From a virus: a stretch of 23,348 nucleotides of DNA. The translations under genes and the position numbers were made by a program. This document shows positions 7,126-14,575 of the stretch, piece by piece. Below the pieces are notes generated by a model. The model was not told the origin of the DNA. It saw nothing but the letters and a program-made list of their open reading frames with translations, and did no database searches. How positions within the stretch are numbered: position 1 is the first letter of the stretch; every line of letters begins with the position of its first letter. The DNA lies in the IMG/VR virus record IMGVR_UViG_3300042465_010122, positions 1 through 23,348 of that record; one strand, given 5' to 3'.

Positions 7126-8349
7126 TCAAGCCGCCGAAACCAGCCATGCGACCTGGCGGATCTGCAAGCCGGGCGGATCGTTGCCGGGCGTCGGGTCGGT
7201 CACCCCGGCAAAGACCCCGTCGCGCCAGTAGAGGATGCCCGACAGGTAGGGTTGGCCGTAAATCTCCCCGGCGTTGTTGTAGCTGAAGTTGTGGATCTCC
7301 AGGTTGAGGTTGCCGGTGACGAGTTCCTCGTTCAGCAGGGATTTCACGAGGCCGTCGCGCACCGTCATGGTGATCTTGCGGGCTGCGGTCACCCCGGCGT
7401 CGTAGCCGTTGCCCTCGATGCGGATTTCCTTGGGGAGGGGATCGCCCGGATTGGGCGGCTCGCACTTCACTCGGATTTGCGGCTGGGTCGCCCGCTCGGC
7501 GATTGAGCGGAACTCAGCAGGTCCGTCGGGTGGGTCCTCGTCGGGCTGCCCCGAGCCGTCCAGCGGTTGAACCCAGACCGGCTTGCCCGTGCCGACGTTG
7601 GCCGCCCGGAAGTCGAGCTCCACCTCGTCGGTGGCCTCGTTCTCGCGGATGCCGTAGTCGCCGCGGACGGTTCGGAAGCGGTAGATGTTGGAGTCCTCCT
7701 TGTGGTCCTTGAACACGTGGGCACCTCCTCCGACGTTCTCGCCGGTCCAGAGCTGCGCCCAGTGCTCGATGTCGCTCTGCTGATAGACCTTCACCTTCGG
7801 CGTGCCGCCGTCGTCCTCCAGCTTGAAGAGCTTCACGAAATACTCGCCGTCGCTTCCCGATCCCGCCGGGTCCTCGGGGTAGTAATGGTTGCCATCCTGG
7901 TCCTCGGCCGCGGCGAGGATTTCGGGCTCCTCGCTGATCTCGCCCATCTCATCGGTGACGATCTTGCACCAGAGCGTGTCGCCGAAGGCCATGGCGATTT
8001 GCGGGCGGGGGATGGTGTCGAGCGTCTCTTCGCCAGCTTTCGGGATGTGGAACTTCACCGCCGGCGTGTCGTCGGTCTTGGGTTTGCGCTCGATCACCCA
8101 ACCTTCCTTGATCGTGACCTGATAGCTGTCGTCCTTCTTCTCAATGCCGATGACCGCGAAGGGCGGCAACCCGGGATTCGGTGCGAGGCCAGGACCGGGG
8201 CGCGAGTAGGTGAAGCCACCCGACGAGGCGATGAGTTCAAGCCCCGTCCCCGGTCGCGGAGTGCGCGAGGCGATGGCGTCGAGCAGGGCGTTCCAGTCCT
8301 CGGCAAGGATCGGATCCCCGCGCTTTTTCTTGGGTGGCAGCCGGTTCAT
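7126..8349 (-). CDS. Uncharacterised tail-tip region protein
   Basis: A 407-residue protein starting MNRLPPKKKRGDPILAEDWN; its ATG overlaps the stop of the preceding gene in an ATGA. I recognise no family. The opening 'PLAEDWN'-like segment resembles the N-terminal hook of several phage baseplate and fibre-linked proteins (K/R-rich, then a short helix used for attachment). The rest is beta-rich and acidic, with Gly/Pro-rich loops and no signal peptide or membrane segment. The place between tape measure and tail fibre, where lambda carries genes M to J, implies a tail-tip or hub component. This is inference from order alone. Confidence 0.6.
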   Translation of the reverse strand: MNRLPPKKKRGDPILAEDWNALLDAIASRTPRPGTGLELIASSGGFTYSRPGPGLAPNPGLPPFAVIGIEKKDDSYQVTIKEGWVIERKPKTDDTPAVKFHIPKAGEETLDTIPRPQIAMAFGDTLWCKIVTDEMGEISEEPEILAAAEDQDGNHYYPEDPAGSGSDGEYFVKLFKLEDDGGTPKVKVYQQSDIEHWAQLWTGENVGGGAHVFKDHKEDSNIYRFRTVRGDYGIRENEATDEVELDFRAANVGTGKPVWVQPLDGSGQPDEDPPDGPAEFRSIAERATQPQIRVKCEPPNPGDPLPKEIRIEGNGYDAGVTAARKITMTVRDGLVKSLLNEELVTGNLNLEIHNFSYNNAGEIYGQPYLSGILYWRDGVFAGVTDPTPGNDPPGLQIRQVAWLVSAA

Positions 8350-9080
8350 TCCTCGTCCTTGTAAATGTCCTCGTCCCAGCCGCCCCGGTCGCTGGCCAGC
8401 CACTCCATCTCGATGCGGTATGACTTGCCCTCCTGCGACTGGCTCACGCCGTTGAGCAACCAGTTGCGGCCTCCGGCCAGTTCCGGCACTTCGCCGGATG
8501 GTTCTGAGATGTTCCCGATGTCGTTGAGATCAGACGACTTCGCCGGCTTGTCGCGCACCCAGCTTTCGCGCCAGGTGACGCGCGGGCTGTAGTAGCTGGT
8601 CTGGCCGCGTTCGATCTTACCGAGAACTTCCGTGCCCAGTTCGCTCTCGATCTTGTCGCGGAGCTTGTTGCCCTGGTCGTCCTTGTCCTTGCCTGACTGG
8701 ATCAGTTGGATCGCCTCGCGTTCCTTGTCCTCAAGGTCCTTGTAGCGCGGGTGACTGAGCAGCGGCTCCTCCGAGAGCGATAGCCCCATCGAGTAGACGG
8801 CGTTGTTCTTTTCGTCCGCTTCTTCCTTTTCCTCCGCCCCGGCATACTGGCAGGTGATTTCCGCGAGGTCGCCCTCGGTGAAGCTGGCGGTGACCTGCGA
8901 GACCTGGATGAAGTTGATCTCCGGATGGATCGTGCCGGGTCGCGGAATCAGGGCGACGGCGGAGCTGCGGTGGCAGAGGAAGATCTGGGTGGCGGTCCAC
9001 TTGCCCTCCTTGTCGATCTGGACGGAGTAGCCCGGCTGCGGGTAGAGGCGTCCCGGCTGGATGGAAACGTGTCTCGGCAT
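8346..9080 (-). CDS. Uncharacterised protein after tape measure, probable tail-tip component
   Basis: A 244-residue protein encoded directly after the tape measure. The N-terminal 80 residues are hydrophobic/beta-rich (FLCHRSSAVALIPRPG, INFIQVSQVTASF), followed by a strongly charged Glu/Asp/Lys helical region (about 82-150) and a Trp-rich end (WRESWVRD, EMEWLASDRGGWDED). No known domain is seen. In lambda-like operons this slot holds a distal-tail or minor tail protein (gpM/gpL), which is the best guess. A GGTTGAC word overlaps the tape-measure stop 17 bases before its ATG. Confidence 0.6.
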   Translation of the reverse strand: MPRHVSIQPGRLYPQPGYSVQIDKEGKWTATQIFLCHRSSAVALIPRPGTIHPEINFIQVSQVTASFTEGDLAEITCQYAGAEEKEEADEKNNAVYSMGLSLSEEPLLSHPRYKDLEDKEREAIQLIQSGKDKDDQGNKLRDKIESELGTEVLGKIERGQTSYYSPRVTWRESWVRDKPAKSSDLNDIGNISEPSGEVPELAGGRNWLLNGVSQSQEGKSYRIEMEWLASDRGGWDEDIYKDEE

Positions 9081-9097
9081 CGTGGCCGGGACGCGGC

Positions 9098-9104
9098 GTC
9101 AACC
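9098..9104 (-). repeat. Start-associated GGTTGAC word, post-tape-measure gene
   Basis: Minus-strand TCGGTTGACGCC contains the TGA stop of the tape-measure gene and lies 17 bases upstream of the ATG at 9080. Confidence 0.5.
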
Positions 9105-10856
9105 GAAGGCCGCCTGGCCGCCGCCTCCGAGCTTGTCGACCCGCCGGTTGAGGTCGTTGAGCAGCCGGTTGGTTTCGCCGGTGAGCCGGTTGTTTTCGCG
9201 CTGCGCATCCAGCGCCCCAGACGAGTAGCCGCCGCCACCGACTTTACCGAGCGAGGTCACGATCGGTGCGAGGGTGGAGGTGCTTGGTTTGGCGGCTGCC
9301 GGCGCGGTGCCGCTGACCCTCCCGGCGGCGGCCACCGTCTTGGCGGCATCCTCGGGCTTGGGCATCGTGTCGCGGATCGACTGTGCCACCTTGCCGAAGC
9401 TGTCCCGCAATCCGCGGGTGTCGATGAGTTCGCTGCCGGTGGATTCGCCCGCCTTGCGTGCCGCCTCCGCCACCCGTTCGCCGAGCTGCGGGGCACCTTG
9501 GCCGATCAGCCCCTGAGCACCCTCGGCGATCTCTTTGAAGTTCATGCCGAAGAGGTCCGCGCCCGATTCCTTCCGGTCCTTGAGGATGCTACCAAAGTTG
9601 GTCTCCACGTCGCCTGCCTCGAAGCCGAGCAGCTCGTTCATCCCCGGGATCTTGAGCAGCCCCTTGAGCAGGTGGGCGATCACCCATTCCATGCCCGCCT
9701 GGAGATAGACGATTGGCGTCTGGAACGCGTTGAGCAGCGCGGCACCGAAGCCGGCCACCAGCCCGAGCAAGGTGGTGCCGAGGCTCTTCCACATCGCGCC
9801 GTCGGTGAGGAGGTTCCAGAAGAATTCGATGGCGGTGCGGAAGCCGTTGACCAGAGCGTTCACGCCGACCGCGAAGGCGAGCTTCAAGCCGGAGCTGACC
9901 AGGTCGAGAAGCTGGCCGCTCTTGAACGCGGCGATCACGAACATCACCGCCTCCTTGACCCGCTGGCCCGCTTCGGTGGCGAGGGGCGTGAGCTTCTGGA
10001 CGAGCCCGATGCCCTGCTCGACCAGGGGACGGATGGCGTCGTTGATCGGGGTGCCGAGGGTGAGGAACACCTCGTTGATCGTGTCCTTGAGCGTCGAGAA
10101 CAGGCCGGAAGTCGTCTCTCCCTGCGCCTCCATCATCCCGGCGAACTTGCCACCCTGGGAGGTCATGGAAACGAAGGCCCGCTCGATGGCCGGAAAGCCG
10201 ACCTGGCCGGACTCGACCAGCTTCTTCACCTCGGAATCCGACACGCCGAACTGCTTGGCGAGTTCCTGGATGATCGGGATGCCGCGGCCGGTAAGCTGGT
10301 TGATGTCCTCGGCGAAGAGCCGCCCCTGGACCCGCGCCTTGCCGTAGAGTTCCGCGATCTCGTTGACCGGCGCCTGGACGCCTGCCGATACGTCACCGAT
10401 CCGGCGGAGTGTTTCTGGCACTGAGTCGGCGGATTCACCGAAGGCGATGAGCTTGCGGCCGGCATCCGCCAGTTCCGGGAACTCGAACGGCGTCTTGGCC
10501 CCGAGTTCGCGGAGTTTGCCGAGGGTTTGCTCCGCCTTGGCCGCATCGCCGATCAGGGTCGTGAAGGCGACCTTGGTCTGCTCGAAGTCGGCGGCTGCCG
10601 TGACCGCTTTCATGCCGACTCCCACTGCAGCGGCCCCGCCGGCCATGGCCGCGCCGATGGATGCCTTGAACGCGGTCCCGGCGACACTGAAGCCCTTCTG
10701 CAAGGCGGCGGCACCGCCCTTGCCAAGTCCGGCCAGTCCAGCGCCCGTGAGCCTCCCCATCCGCCGGGCCGACGCGCCGACCAGTTCGGTGGCACCGGCC
10801 ATCGCCCGTTTCAGGGCGGTGATGTCGGCTCCGAGGGTGACGGTCAGGGCGCTCAT
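9099..10856 (-). CDS. Tail tape measure protein
   Basis: A 585-residue protein with the N-terminal tape-measure domain (about residues 85-275): FEQTKVAFTTLIGDAAKAEQ, KTPFEFPELADAGRKL, the RLFAEDINQLTGRGIPI segment and GQVGFPAIERAFVSM are typical of TIGR02675-type proteins. A Gly/Ala-rich hydrophobic stretch (36-88) and further hydrophobic helices (about 320-420) follow, then a helical C-terminus with NNRLTGETNRLLNDLNRRVDKL. Tape measures set tail length at roughly 0.15 nm per residue, so 585 residues suggest a fairly short tail of near 90 nm (inference). The ATGA at its start is the overlap expected for the end of the original tail-chaperone frame, see the insertion finding. Confidence 0.93.
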   Translation of the reverse strand: MSALTVTLGADITALKRAMAGATELVGASARRMGRLTGAGLAGLGKGGAAALQKGFSVAGTAFKASIGAAMAGGAAAVGVGMKAVTAAADFEQTKVAFTTLIGDAAKAEQTLGKLRELGAKTPFEFPELADAGRKLIAFGESADSVPETLRRIGDVSAGVQAPVNEIAELYGKARVQGRLFAEDINQLTGRGIPIIQELAKQFGVSDSEVKKLVESGQVGFPAIERAFVSMTSQGGKFAGMMEAQGETTSGLFSTLKDTINEVFLTLGTPINDAIRPLVEQGIGLVQKLTPLATEAGQRVKEAVMFVIAAFKSGQLLDLVSSGLKLAFAVGVNALVNGFRTAIEFFWNLLTDGAMWKSLGTTLLGLVAGFGAALLNAFQTPIVYLQAGMEWVIAHLLKGLLKIPGMNELLGFEAGDVETNFGSILKDRKESGADLFGMNFKEIAEGAQGLIGQGAPQLGERVAEAARKAGESTGSELIDTRGLRDSFGKVAQSIRDTMPKPEDAAKTVAAAGRVSGTAPAAAKPSTSTLAPIVTSLGKVGGGGYSSGALDAQRENNRLTGETNRLLNDLNRRVDKLGGGGQAAFG

Positions 10857-10870
10857 GCGCCGGGGCTGGA

Positions 10871-10877
10871 GTCAACC
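10871..10877 (-). repeat. GGTTGAC word, right-flank copy at cargo insertion and upstream of tape measure
   Basis: Minus-strand CTGGTTGACTCC lies 14 bases upstream of the tape-measure ATG. It is also one of two copies that bracket the 1.8-kb cargo segment; the other is at 12659-12665. Confidence 0.55.
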
Positions 10878-10976
10878 AGCTGGGAGTCTGTCTTTGGAGT
10901 GAAGGCCGTTGGAAGAACTGGCGCCCGGACCGGAGGGAGAAATGGGGTGTGTTTTCCACACTCTTTCAGTGACGTG

Positions 10977-11933
10977 CTAGTAGACAATTAACGATTTTGA
11001 AGTAGTAACCGAATCGGCTACCACTTTGCCTTGTTTTTTGCTAGCGGTCACGCGCACAGTATAAGTTCCTTTCTTAGATGGCATTCCGGATATGACACCC
11101 GTCATTGCATCTATTTTCAGCCCTTTTGGCAGCCCGGTGGCCGTGAATGCATTTGCTCCAAAGTTAGTCGTAACTGCGTAAGGGATGATGTTCTGTGAGA
11201 TAGGAACGGAAACGCTTGATAAGTCGCTCGTGATCGTAGGTCCTTGGTAAGTTGGGCCTTGGGGTATATCTTTTGAGTTTGGATCAGTCCCGTACAAAAT
11301 GACCTCATTAAAATTACTCACTCCATCAGCATCATCGTCATCTAGTGGCGAGGATATTTTTTCTGATGTGAAGCTACCTATTGTTTCGGCTGATTGGCTA
11401 ATCTCATCCTGAGTGGCTGAATCGAGGAAAATAAGCAGCTTGACCAGAAAACTGTTCGTTCCATCGGTAAGAAAAATATGTTGTGAGACGACGCTGAAAT
11501 AATTTTTAAAGTCTGTTATGGATAGCGCCCTGATTACGTTGGCCGAATAAAACATGTAATCTGATTGAGCGCCTCCGCTAAACGGCGCATCCGTCGCCAA
11601 ACTTGTTAATGGGTATCCTGCATCATTAAAAGATTTTATGGTTGCGAGCTCTTCCGAATTTAGTAACGACTTAAGAAGAAGGTTTAATGTATCGTAGTCT
11701 TTAACTGTGATTTTCTTCTCGGTGTTAGCTAATCTGCGAACGCTCAGAGTTATCGACCCCGAGGGAGATCGCGCAATAAACATCGAAGCGTCCCTGGTTG
11801 TTATGCTCCAGTCATTAGGTATTTCAACGGTAACGCTGTCACCCAAGCTCTCTACGGCGGCTTGCATCCTGTTTTCAAGAAAACAGACAAAAGCAAGAAT
11901 CGAGATAATTATTCTGAAGTATTTAGGTTTCAT
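10977..11933 (-). CDS. Secreted protein with calcium-loop and Ig-like domain (cargo)
   Basis: A 318-residue protein with a signal peptide (KPKYFR basic end, hydrophobic 8-19, probable cut near MQA-A at 25). Residues 30-190 form a globular region starting VTVEIPNDWSITTRDASMF, of a type seen in small periplasmic PsbP/DcrB-like proteins, though this match is weak. Residues 198-222 (DDDDADGVSNFNE, GTDPNS) are a thrombospondin-type-3-like calcium loop. Residues 240-318 are a putative Ig domain (GLPKGLKIDAMTGVISG, GTYTVRVTASK). This arrangement is common in secreted proteins of Verrucomicrobiota and has no role in virion assembly. The low GC differs sharply from the tail genes on both sides, so the gene was gained by transfer. 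It could be a lysogenic-conversion factor; its function is unknown. Confidence 0.82.
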   Translation of the reverse strand: MKPKYFRIIISILAFVCFLENRMQAAVESLGDSVTVEIPNDWSITTRDASMFIARSPSGSITLSVRRLANTEKKITVKDYDTLNLLLKSLLNSEELATIKSFNDAGYPLTSLATDAPFSGGAQSDYMFYSANVIRALSITDFKNYFSVVSQHIFLTDGTNSFLVKLLIFLDSATQDEISQSAETIGSFTSEKISSPLDDDDADGVSNFNEVILYGTDPNSKDIPQGPTYQGPTITSDLSSVSVPISQNIIPYAVTTNFGANAFTATGLPKGLKIDAMTGVISGMPSKKGTYTVRVTASKKQGKVVADSVTTSKSLIVY

Positions 11934-12598
11934 TTTAATCGTGTTTTATCTGGCTGGTGTTCGGCCCCCCGTTGCTTTGATGTCTTTCCGAGGCCACGGC
12001 CTTGAGGGGCGCTGCTAGGAGTAATTTCATCTGTGGTAGAGTCTTGAAAGAGCCAATGGGTCCGACCTAGAGGCGCGGAAATGGGGGTTGCGGAGAAAAG
12101 GGGTGGGAGATGTGTTCCGGTGCAGCGGTGGGCGGTGTTTCGACACGAAAATCCCTGGTTGTCGCCAGAATTGGGCGTGATTGGAACATTTCAGTGAGAT
12201 TTTTTTGCAGCGAAAGTAGTTTTCCATGCCGCTTTGCCAAGATTTTTTTGGTGCCGTTTATCTTTTGAACCCAGCGGGCGAGTCAGGTATATTTTGGGAT
12301 CAGAATGCGGCCTTCGTCCAATTGGATTTCCACGGGCTTCCATCCGGGGCTCTGGTCAAACCGTCGGGATCGGGATTGGATGAATTCCAGGGACGGTTGA
12401 ACCAGTCGAGGTCCGGTTCTGCTACTTCCGGGCTAGGGCCGCCCGGTCATTCGCGTCAGGTTAAGGCCCGGATCCCTGATTTCATGGGGGATGAGATCGC
12501 CGACGATCTAATTGATGGATGCCATCCCGGAGGTCCCACAGATTCTCCATTCACAGTATTGGGCGACTGTCCGACCGTCGATCCCCGTCGCGGCGCTC
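11934..12598. other. Non-coding part of the cargo segment
   Basis: About 665 bases separate the secreted-protein start from the end of the GT frame. I see no convincing gene. Short frames on the minus strand near 12280-12440 read like worn protein fragments but lack a start codon. A plus-strand frame across 12226-12807 has Pro/Ser/Gly-rich content and continues antisense over the GT gene. Poly-T runs at about 12200 and 12240 and an inverted repeat at 12138-12150 are the only structured elements. The region may hold the promoter of the secreted gene. Confidence 0.4.
12138..12150. repeat. Short inverted repeat in cargo upstream region
   Basis: TTTCG-ACA-CGAAA forms a perfect 5-base dyad about 205 bases upstream of the secreted-protein start. 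It could be an operator; there is no further support. Confidence 0.25.
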
Positions 12599-13284
12599 TT
12601 ACGCACTTGACGGTAGGCTTCGCACATTCAGTTCAGGTCCATATGGTTGCTCAACGCTGTCAACCGACTCCCGCCACTGGAGACGCAGCAGGGCGAGTTG
12701 GTCGGCGAGCGATGATTCGCACGCCCCCGTTCGGCTCCACGTCGTTCGCACCGCGTTCCTCCGCAGCAGGCAGTGCTGATACTGCGCCAGCCTTGCCAGC
12801 GGCATGAACAGTATCCGCTCCTCCGGCCAGCCGGTTTCGGCGGCGACGGCGAAGACCTGGGCGGCTACGAAGCCTGGTTCGTCGCAGGCAGGGGCTTTTT
12901 TCCCGCCAGTCCCGACACGGGATCGACCTGGGCCGCCTCCAGCTCGCGACTCTGTGCCTCCAGGTGCTGGAAGGCGGTCTGGAAATCCTCAGGAGTCAGC
13001 CCGCCGCAGAAGATCAGGGCGGCTTCCCGGAATCCCTGGTCATTGAACGAAGCCCGGACCACCTCGGGCCACGGGGCGCAGTGGGCATAGACGAAGCCCA
13101 TGATCGAGGACGTGAACTCCGGCGTGCCGTCCTTGGGCATTTCGCCCTTCACCAGCGGGTTGCCGGTGCGGAGCAGCACGTCGTAGCTGGCCAGCGAGAG
13201 CGGGCGCATCGCGTGGCCGGCGACGATGGTTTCCACATCGTGGAAGGCGGCGGAGAGGAGCTTCTGGCGGTCGGTGTCGTCCAT
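12599..13284 (-). CDS. Tail assembly chaperone GT, -1 frameshift product
   Basis: Reading starts with the G protein at 13284, slips back one base at A AAA AAG (12901-12895) and continues to a TAA at 12599, giving 130 + 98 = 228 residues. The extension begins APACDEPGFVAAQVFAVAAE and contains GWPEERILFMPLARLAQYQ, a protein-like stretch with a pattern expected of the T domain that binds the tape measure. In lambda, gpG and gpGT coat the tape measure and recruit tail-tube subunits. The last about 20 residues after ESVD come from the cargo insertion and are not native: the original end was probably ESVDSSPGA. The product is inferred from codon phase and signal, not shown. Confidence 0.75.
12659..12665 (-). 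repeat. GGTTGAC word, left-flank copy at cargo insertion
   Basis: Minus-strand TCGGTTGACAGC lies within the GT frame (S-V-D). It matches the copy at 10871-10877 base for base over seven positions. An ATG lies 16 bases downstream (12642) but its frame ends after four codons, so it starts no gene. Confidence 0.5.
12864..12901 (-). promoter_or_regulatory. Programmed -1 ribosomal frameshift signal
   Basis: On the minus strand the heptamer A AAA AAG (12901-12895) is exactly in the X XXY YYZ phase of the G frame. After a 9-nt spacer comes a hairpin: GCGACGAA (12885-12878), loop CCAGGC, TTCGTAGC (12871-12864), seven pairs with one mismatch. The hairpin includes the G stop codon TAG. This is the classic layout for -1 frameshifting. 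Confidence 0.85.
12865..13284 (-). CDS. Tail assembly chaperone G
   Basis: A 139-residue protein made by normal termination. ATG at 13284 (MDDTDRQKLLSAAFHDVE) is preferred because it follows the previous stop by seven bases; longer in-frame starts would overlap that gene. The sequence is mostly helical, with MRPLSLASYDVLLRTGNPL, then a C-terminal region ending GLAGKKPLPATNQAS. 'PLS..S...L...GN' is typical of tail chaperones that sit between tail tube and tape measure. Position, size and the frameshift site together make this a lambda gpG analogue that coats the tape measure during tail assembly and is absent from the finished virion. Confidence 0.85.
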   Translation of the reverse strand: MDDTDRQKLLSAAFHDVETIVAGHAMRPLSLASYDVLLRTGNPLVKGEMPKDGTPEFTSSIMGFVYAHCAPWPEVVRASFNDQGFREAALIFCGGLTPEDFQTAFQHLEAQSRELEAAQVDPVSGLAGKKPLPATNQAS

Positions 13285-13291
13285 GGGATCT

Positions 13292-13693
13292 TCAGAGGTG
13301 GCGGAGGAACAGGTCTTCGGTGGCGGGCGATGCATCCAGCGGGATGAAGGCGATCTTGCCCCGGCGCTTCACGCAGGCCAGCGGCACGTCGCGCTTCACC
13401 TTGTCGACCAGCCGCTCGCGGTTGAGCAGTGCGCACTTGATGTAGGCGAATGGGTGCTCGGGATGGGCGAGATGCCAGGCGTCGTCGTGCCAGGCGGCGA
13501 TGAGTTCCTTGGTCTGGAACTTTCCACACGGGCTCTGCGGATCGAAGAACCAGACGGTGCGCTCGCCGCGGATGCCGTCGCCGACGATGCGGACGAACGG
13601 CTTTTCGGCCAGAGCGATGCCCACCGCCGTCAGTGCGGCGGCGAGGCAGGTGTTGCTGGTGGCAGTGGAGGAAAGGTGGGATACGGCGTTCAT
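13292..13693 (-). CDS. Uncharacterised protein between tail tube and chaperone
   Basis: A 133-residue protein not recognised. It has a Thr/Ala-rich N-terminus (SSTATSNTCLAAALTAVGIALAE) that may be a helix and reads like a substrate entry region, then VWFFDPQSPCGKFQTKELIAAW, with an acidic/aromatic DDAWHLAHPEHPFAYIK region and a KRDVPLACVKRRGKIAFIPL strand pair. No membrane or secretion signal is convincing. Most lambda-like operons have no gene between tail tube and G, so this is a lineage-specific addition. A virion or assembly role is likely only by position. The C-terminus lies seven bases before the G start. Confidence 0.6.
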   Translation of the reverse strand: MNAVSHLSSTATSNTCLAAALTAVGIALAEKPFVRIVGDGIRGERTVWFFDPQSPCGKFQTKELIAAWHDDAWHLAHPEHPFAYIKCALLNRERLVDKVKRDVPLACVKRRGKIAFIPLDASPATEDLFLRHL

Positions 13694-13720
13694 CTCGGAA
13701 TCGTGATGTTAGGGAGCAGT

Positions 13721-14104
13721 TCAGGCCCCGCCGCCGCTGGCGACGAACGGGTAGTGGGTGGCGGTCAGGTCGATCTTCTCGAAGTCCTCGTTGTTGAGGC
13801 TGCGGCTGACCTGCATGAGGATGGTGGTGCCGCCGCCGGCCTGTTGGAGGTGGCCCGGGATCGCGTTGGCGAGGGCGATGGCTGCGCCGATCTTGCCGCT
13901 GAACGACGAGGTCTTGGCCACGAGGCCCGAGAGCTTGATCTCGACCTTCTCCTGGTAGAGCGACAGGCCGATGATCTCGCCCGCCTTGTCCAGGACGGTC
14001 TTCTCCTGGTTGGAGAAGTCGAAGGACAGGTCGGTGATGAGGATTCCCGGCTGATCGTTCGGGATTCCCCAGTTGCCGGTGGTGCCAAGGAAAGTCGCGG
14101 CCAT
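13721..14104 (-). CDS. Major tail tube protein
   Basis: A 127-residue protein rich in beta-strand: DFSNQEKTVLDKAGEIIGLSLY, EKVEIKLSGLV, and a Gly-rich loop at about 85-92 (QQAGGGTTILMQV) followed by NNEDFEKIDLTATHYPFV. 'N.E..t.l.d..Ge..g......k.e....G' is the usual tail-tube pattern in which the strands build a ring that stacks into the tail. Size is slightly below lambda gpV because no C-terminal Ig domain is present. It sits between the tail terminator and the chaperone genes as expected. A GGTTGAC word lies 17 bases upstream of its ATG. Confidence 0.8.
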   Translation of the reverse strand: MAATFLGTTGNWGIPNDQPGILITDLSFDFSNQEKTVLDKAGEIIGLSLYQEKVEIKLSGLVAKTSSFSGKIGAAIALANAIPGHLQQAGGGTTILMQVSRSLNNEDFEKIDLTATHYPFVASGGGA

Positions 14105-14121
14105 TTGACCGCGTGCGGCGT

Positions 14122-14128
14122 GTCAACC
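14122..14128 (-). repeat. Start-associated GGTTGAC word, tail tube
   Basis: Minus-strand CCGGTTGACACG lies 17 bases upstream of the tail-tube ATG at 14104, three bases after the stop of the tail-terminator gene. Confidence 0.5.
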
Positions 14129-14131
14129 GGA

Positions 14132-14557
14132 TCAGACGGCGGAGGCGACGGCCTCGTAGCTCAGCACACTTTCACGGCCGCGAGACTCGTCGGGTGTGGT
14201 GCTTCCTTCCCGCTCGATGAGGTCGTGGAGGACGAAGGTTTCCGAGTCGAGTTCGGCTTGGATTGCTGCCGTGTCGCGAAGCAGGGTCACGAGTTTGCCC
14301 GCCCATTCGGCGTGGATTTCCGCAGGCGTGTCATCCACCTGGGAAAAGAGATGCACGTCGAGCTTCACGCGGGCGGTGTGTGGCATCGCCGGGACCGGTT
14401 TTGATTCCGAGGTGTCGAGAACGACGCAGGGCCGGGTGCGGATTTCATCGCGGCGGGCGACGTGGACGGGGATCGTCCCTGGAAATCCCTCGGGGCGGTG
14501 GGCGTCGATCCATTCGGCCAGCAGCGCCGACAGGCGGTCTTCGATCAGGTTTGGCAT
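14132..14557 (-). CDS. Tail terminator-like protein
   Basis: A 141-residue protein starting MPNLIEDRLSALLAEWIDAHRP. Helix-then-strand order with DEIRTRPCVVLDTSESKPV, a strand HTARVKLDVHLFSQVDDTPAEIHAEWAGKLVTLL and a C-terminal strand near VLHDLIEREG fits the small alpha/beta tail-terminator family (lambda gpU-like), which caps the growing tail tube and binds the head connector. It lies immediately upstream of the tail-tube gene, where such proteins are usual. Start chosen at 14557 because it has a GGTTGAC word 18 bases away and lies after the stop of the preceding gene; longer frames run into that gene. Confidence 0.7.
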   Translation of the reverse strand: MPNLIEDRLSALLAEWIDAHRPEGFPGTIPVHVARRDEIRTRPCVVLDTSESKPVPAMPHTARVKLDVHLFSQVDDTPAEIHAEWAGKLVTLLRDTAAIQAELDSETFVLHDLIEREGSTTPDESRGRESVLSYEAVASAV

Positions 14558-14575
14558 CTTGTCCGATGCGCCTGA

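Larger units (their letters stand above)
10871..12665 (-). mobile_element. Cargo (moron) insertion in the tail operon
   Basis: The segment between two direct GGTTGAC copies has clearly lower GC than the phage genes and holds one secreted-protein gene plus about 670 bases without a convincing gene. Deleting one copy and the segment joins WRESVD of the GT frame to SSPGA and a TGA that overlaps the tape-measure ATG as ATGA. No transposase or terminal inverted repeats are seen, so the mechanism is open. Confidence 0.6.

Noticed and set aside
8925-10424. A 499-codon open frame on the plus strand opposite the tape measure
   Set aside because: It is antisense to a well-supported gene in GC-rich DNA, rich in Arg, Gly, Glu and Asp, without any domain.
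12281-12440. Minus-strand fragment reading ...WKPVEIQLDEGRILIPKYT, reminiscent of an AbrB-like end
   Set aside because: No start codon, an upstream stop near 12440, and an alternative open frame over the same bases; too short to claim a gene or pseudogene.
12226-12807. Plus-strand frame of 193 codons across the cargo region and the GT gene
   Set aside because: Low-complexity Pro/Ser/Gly content, and its 3' half is antisense to GT, which has a frameshift signal and coherent protein sequence.
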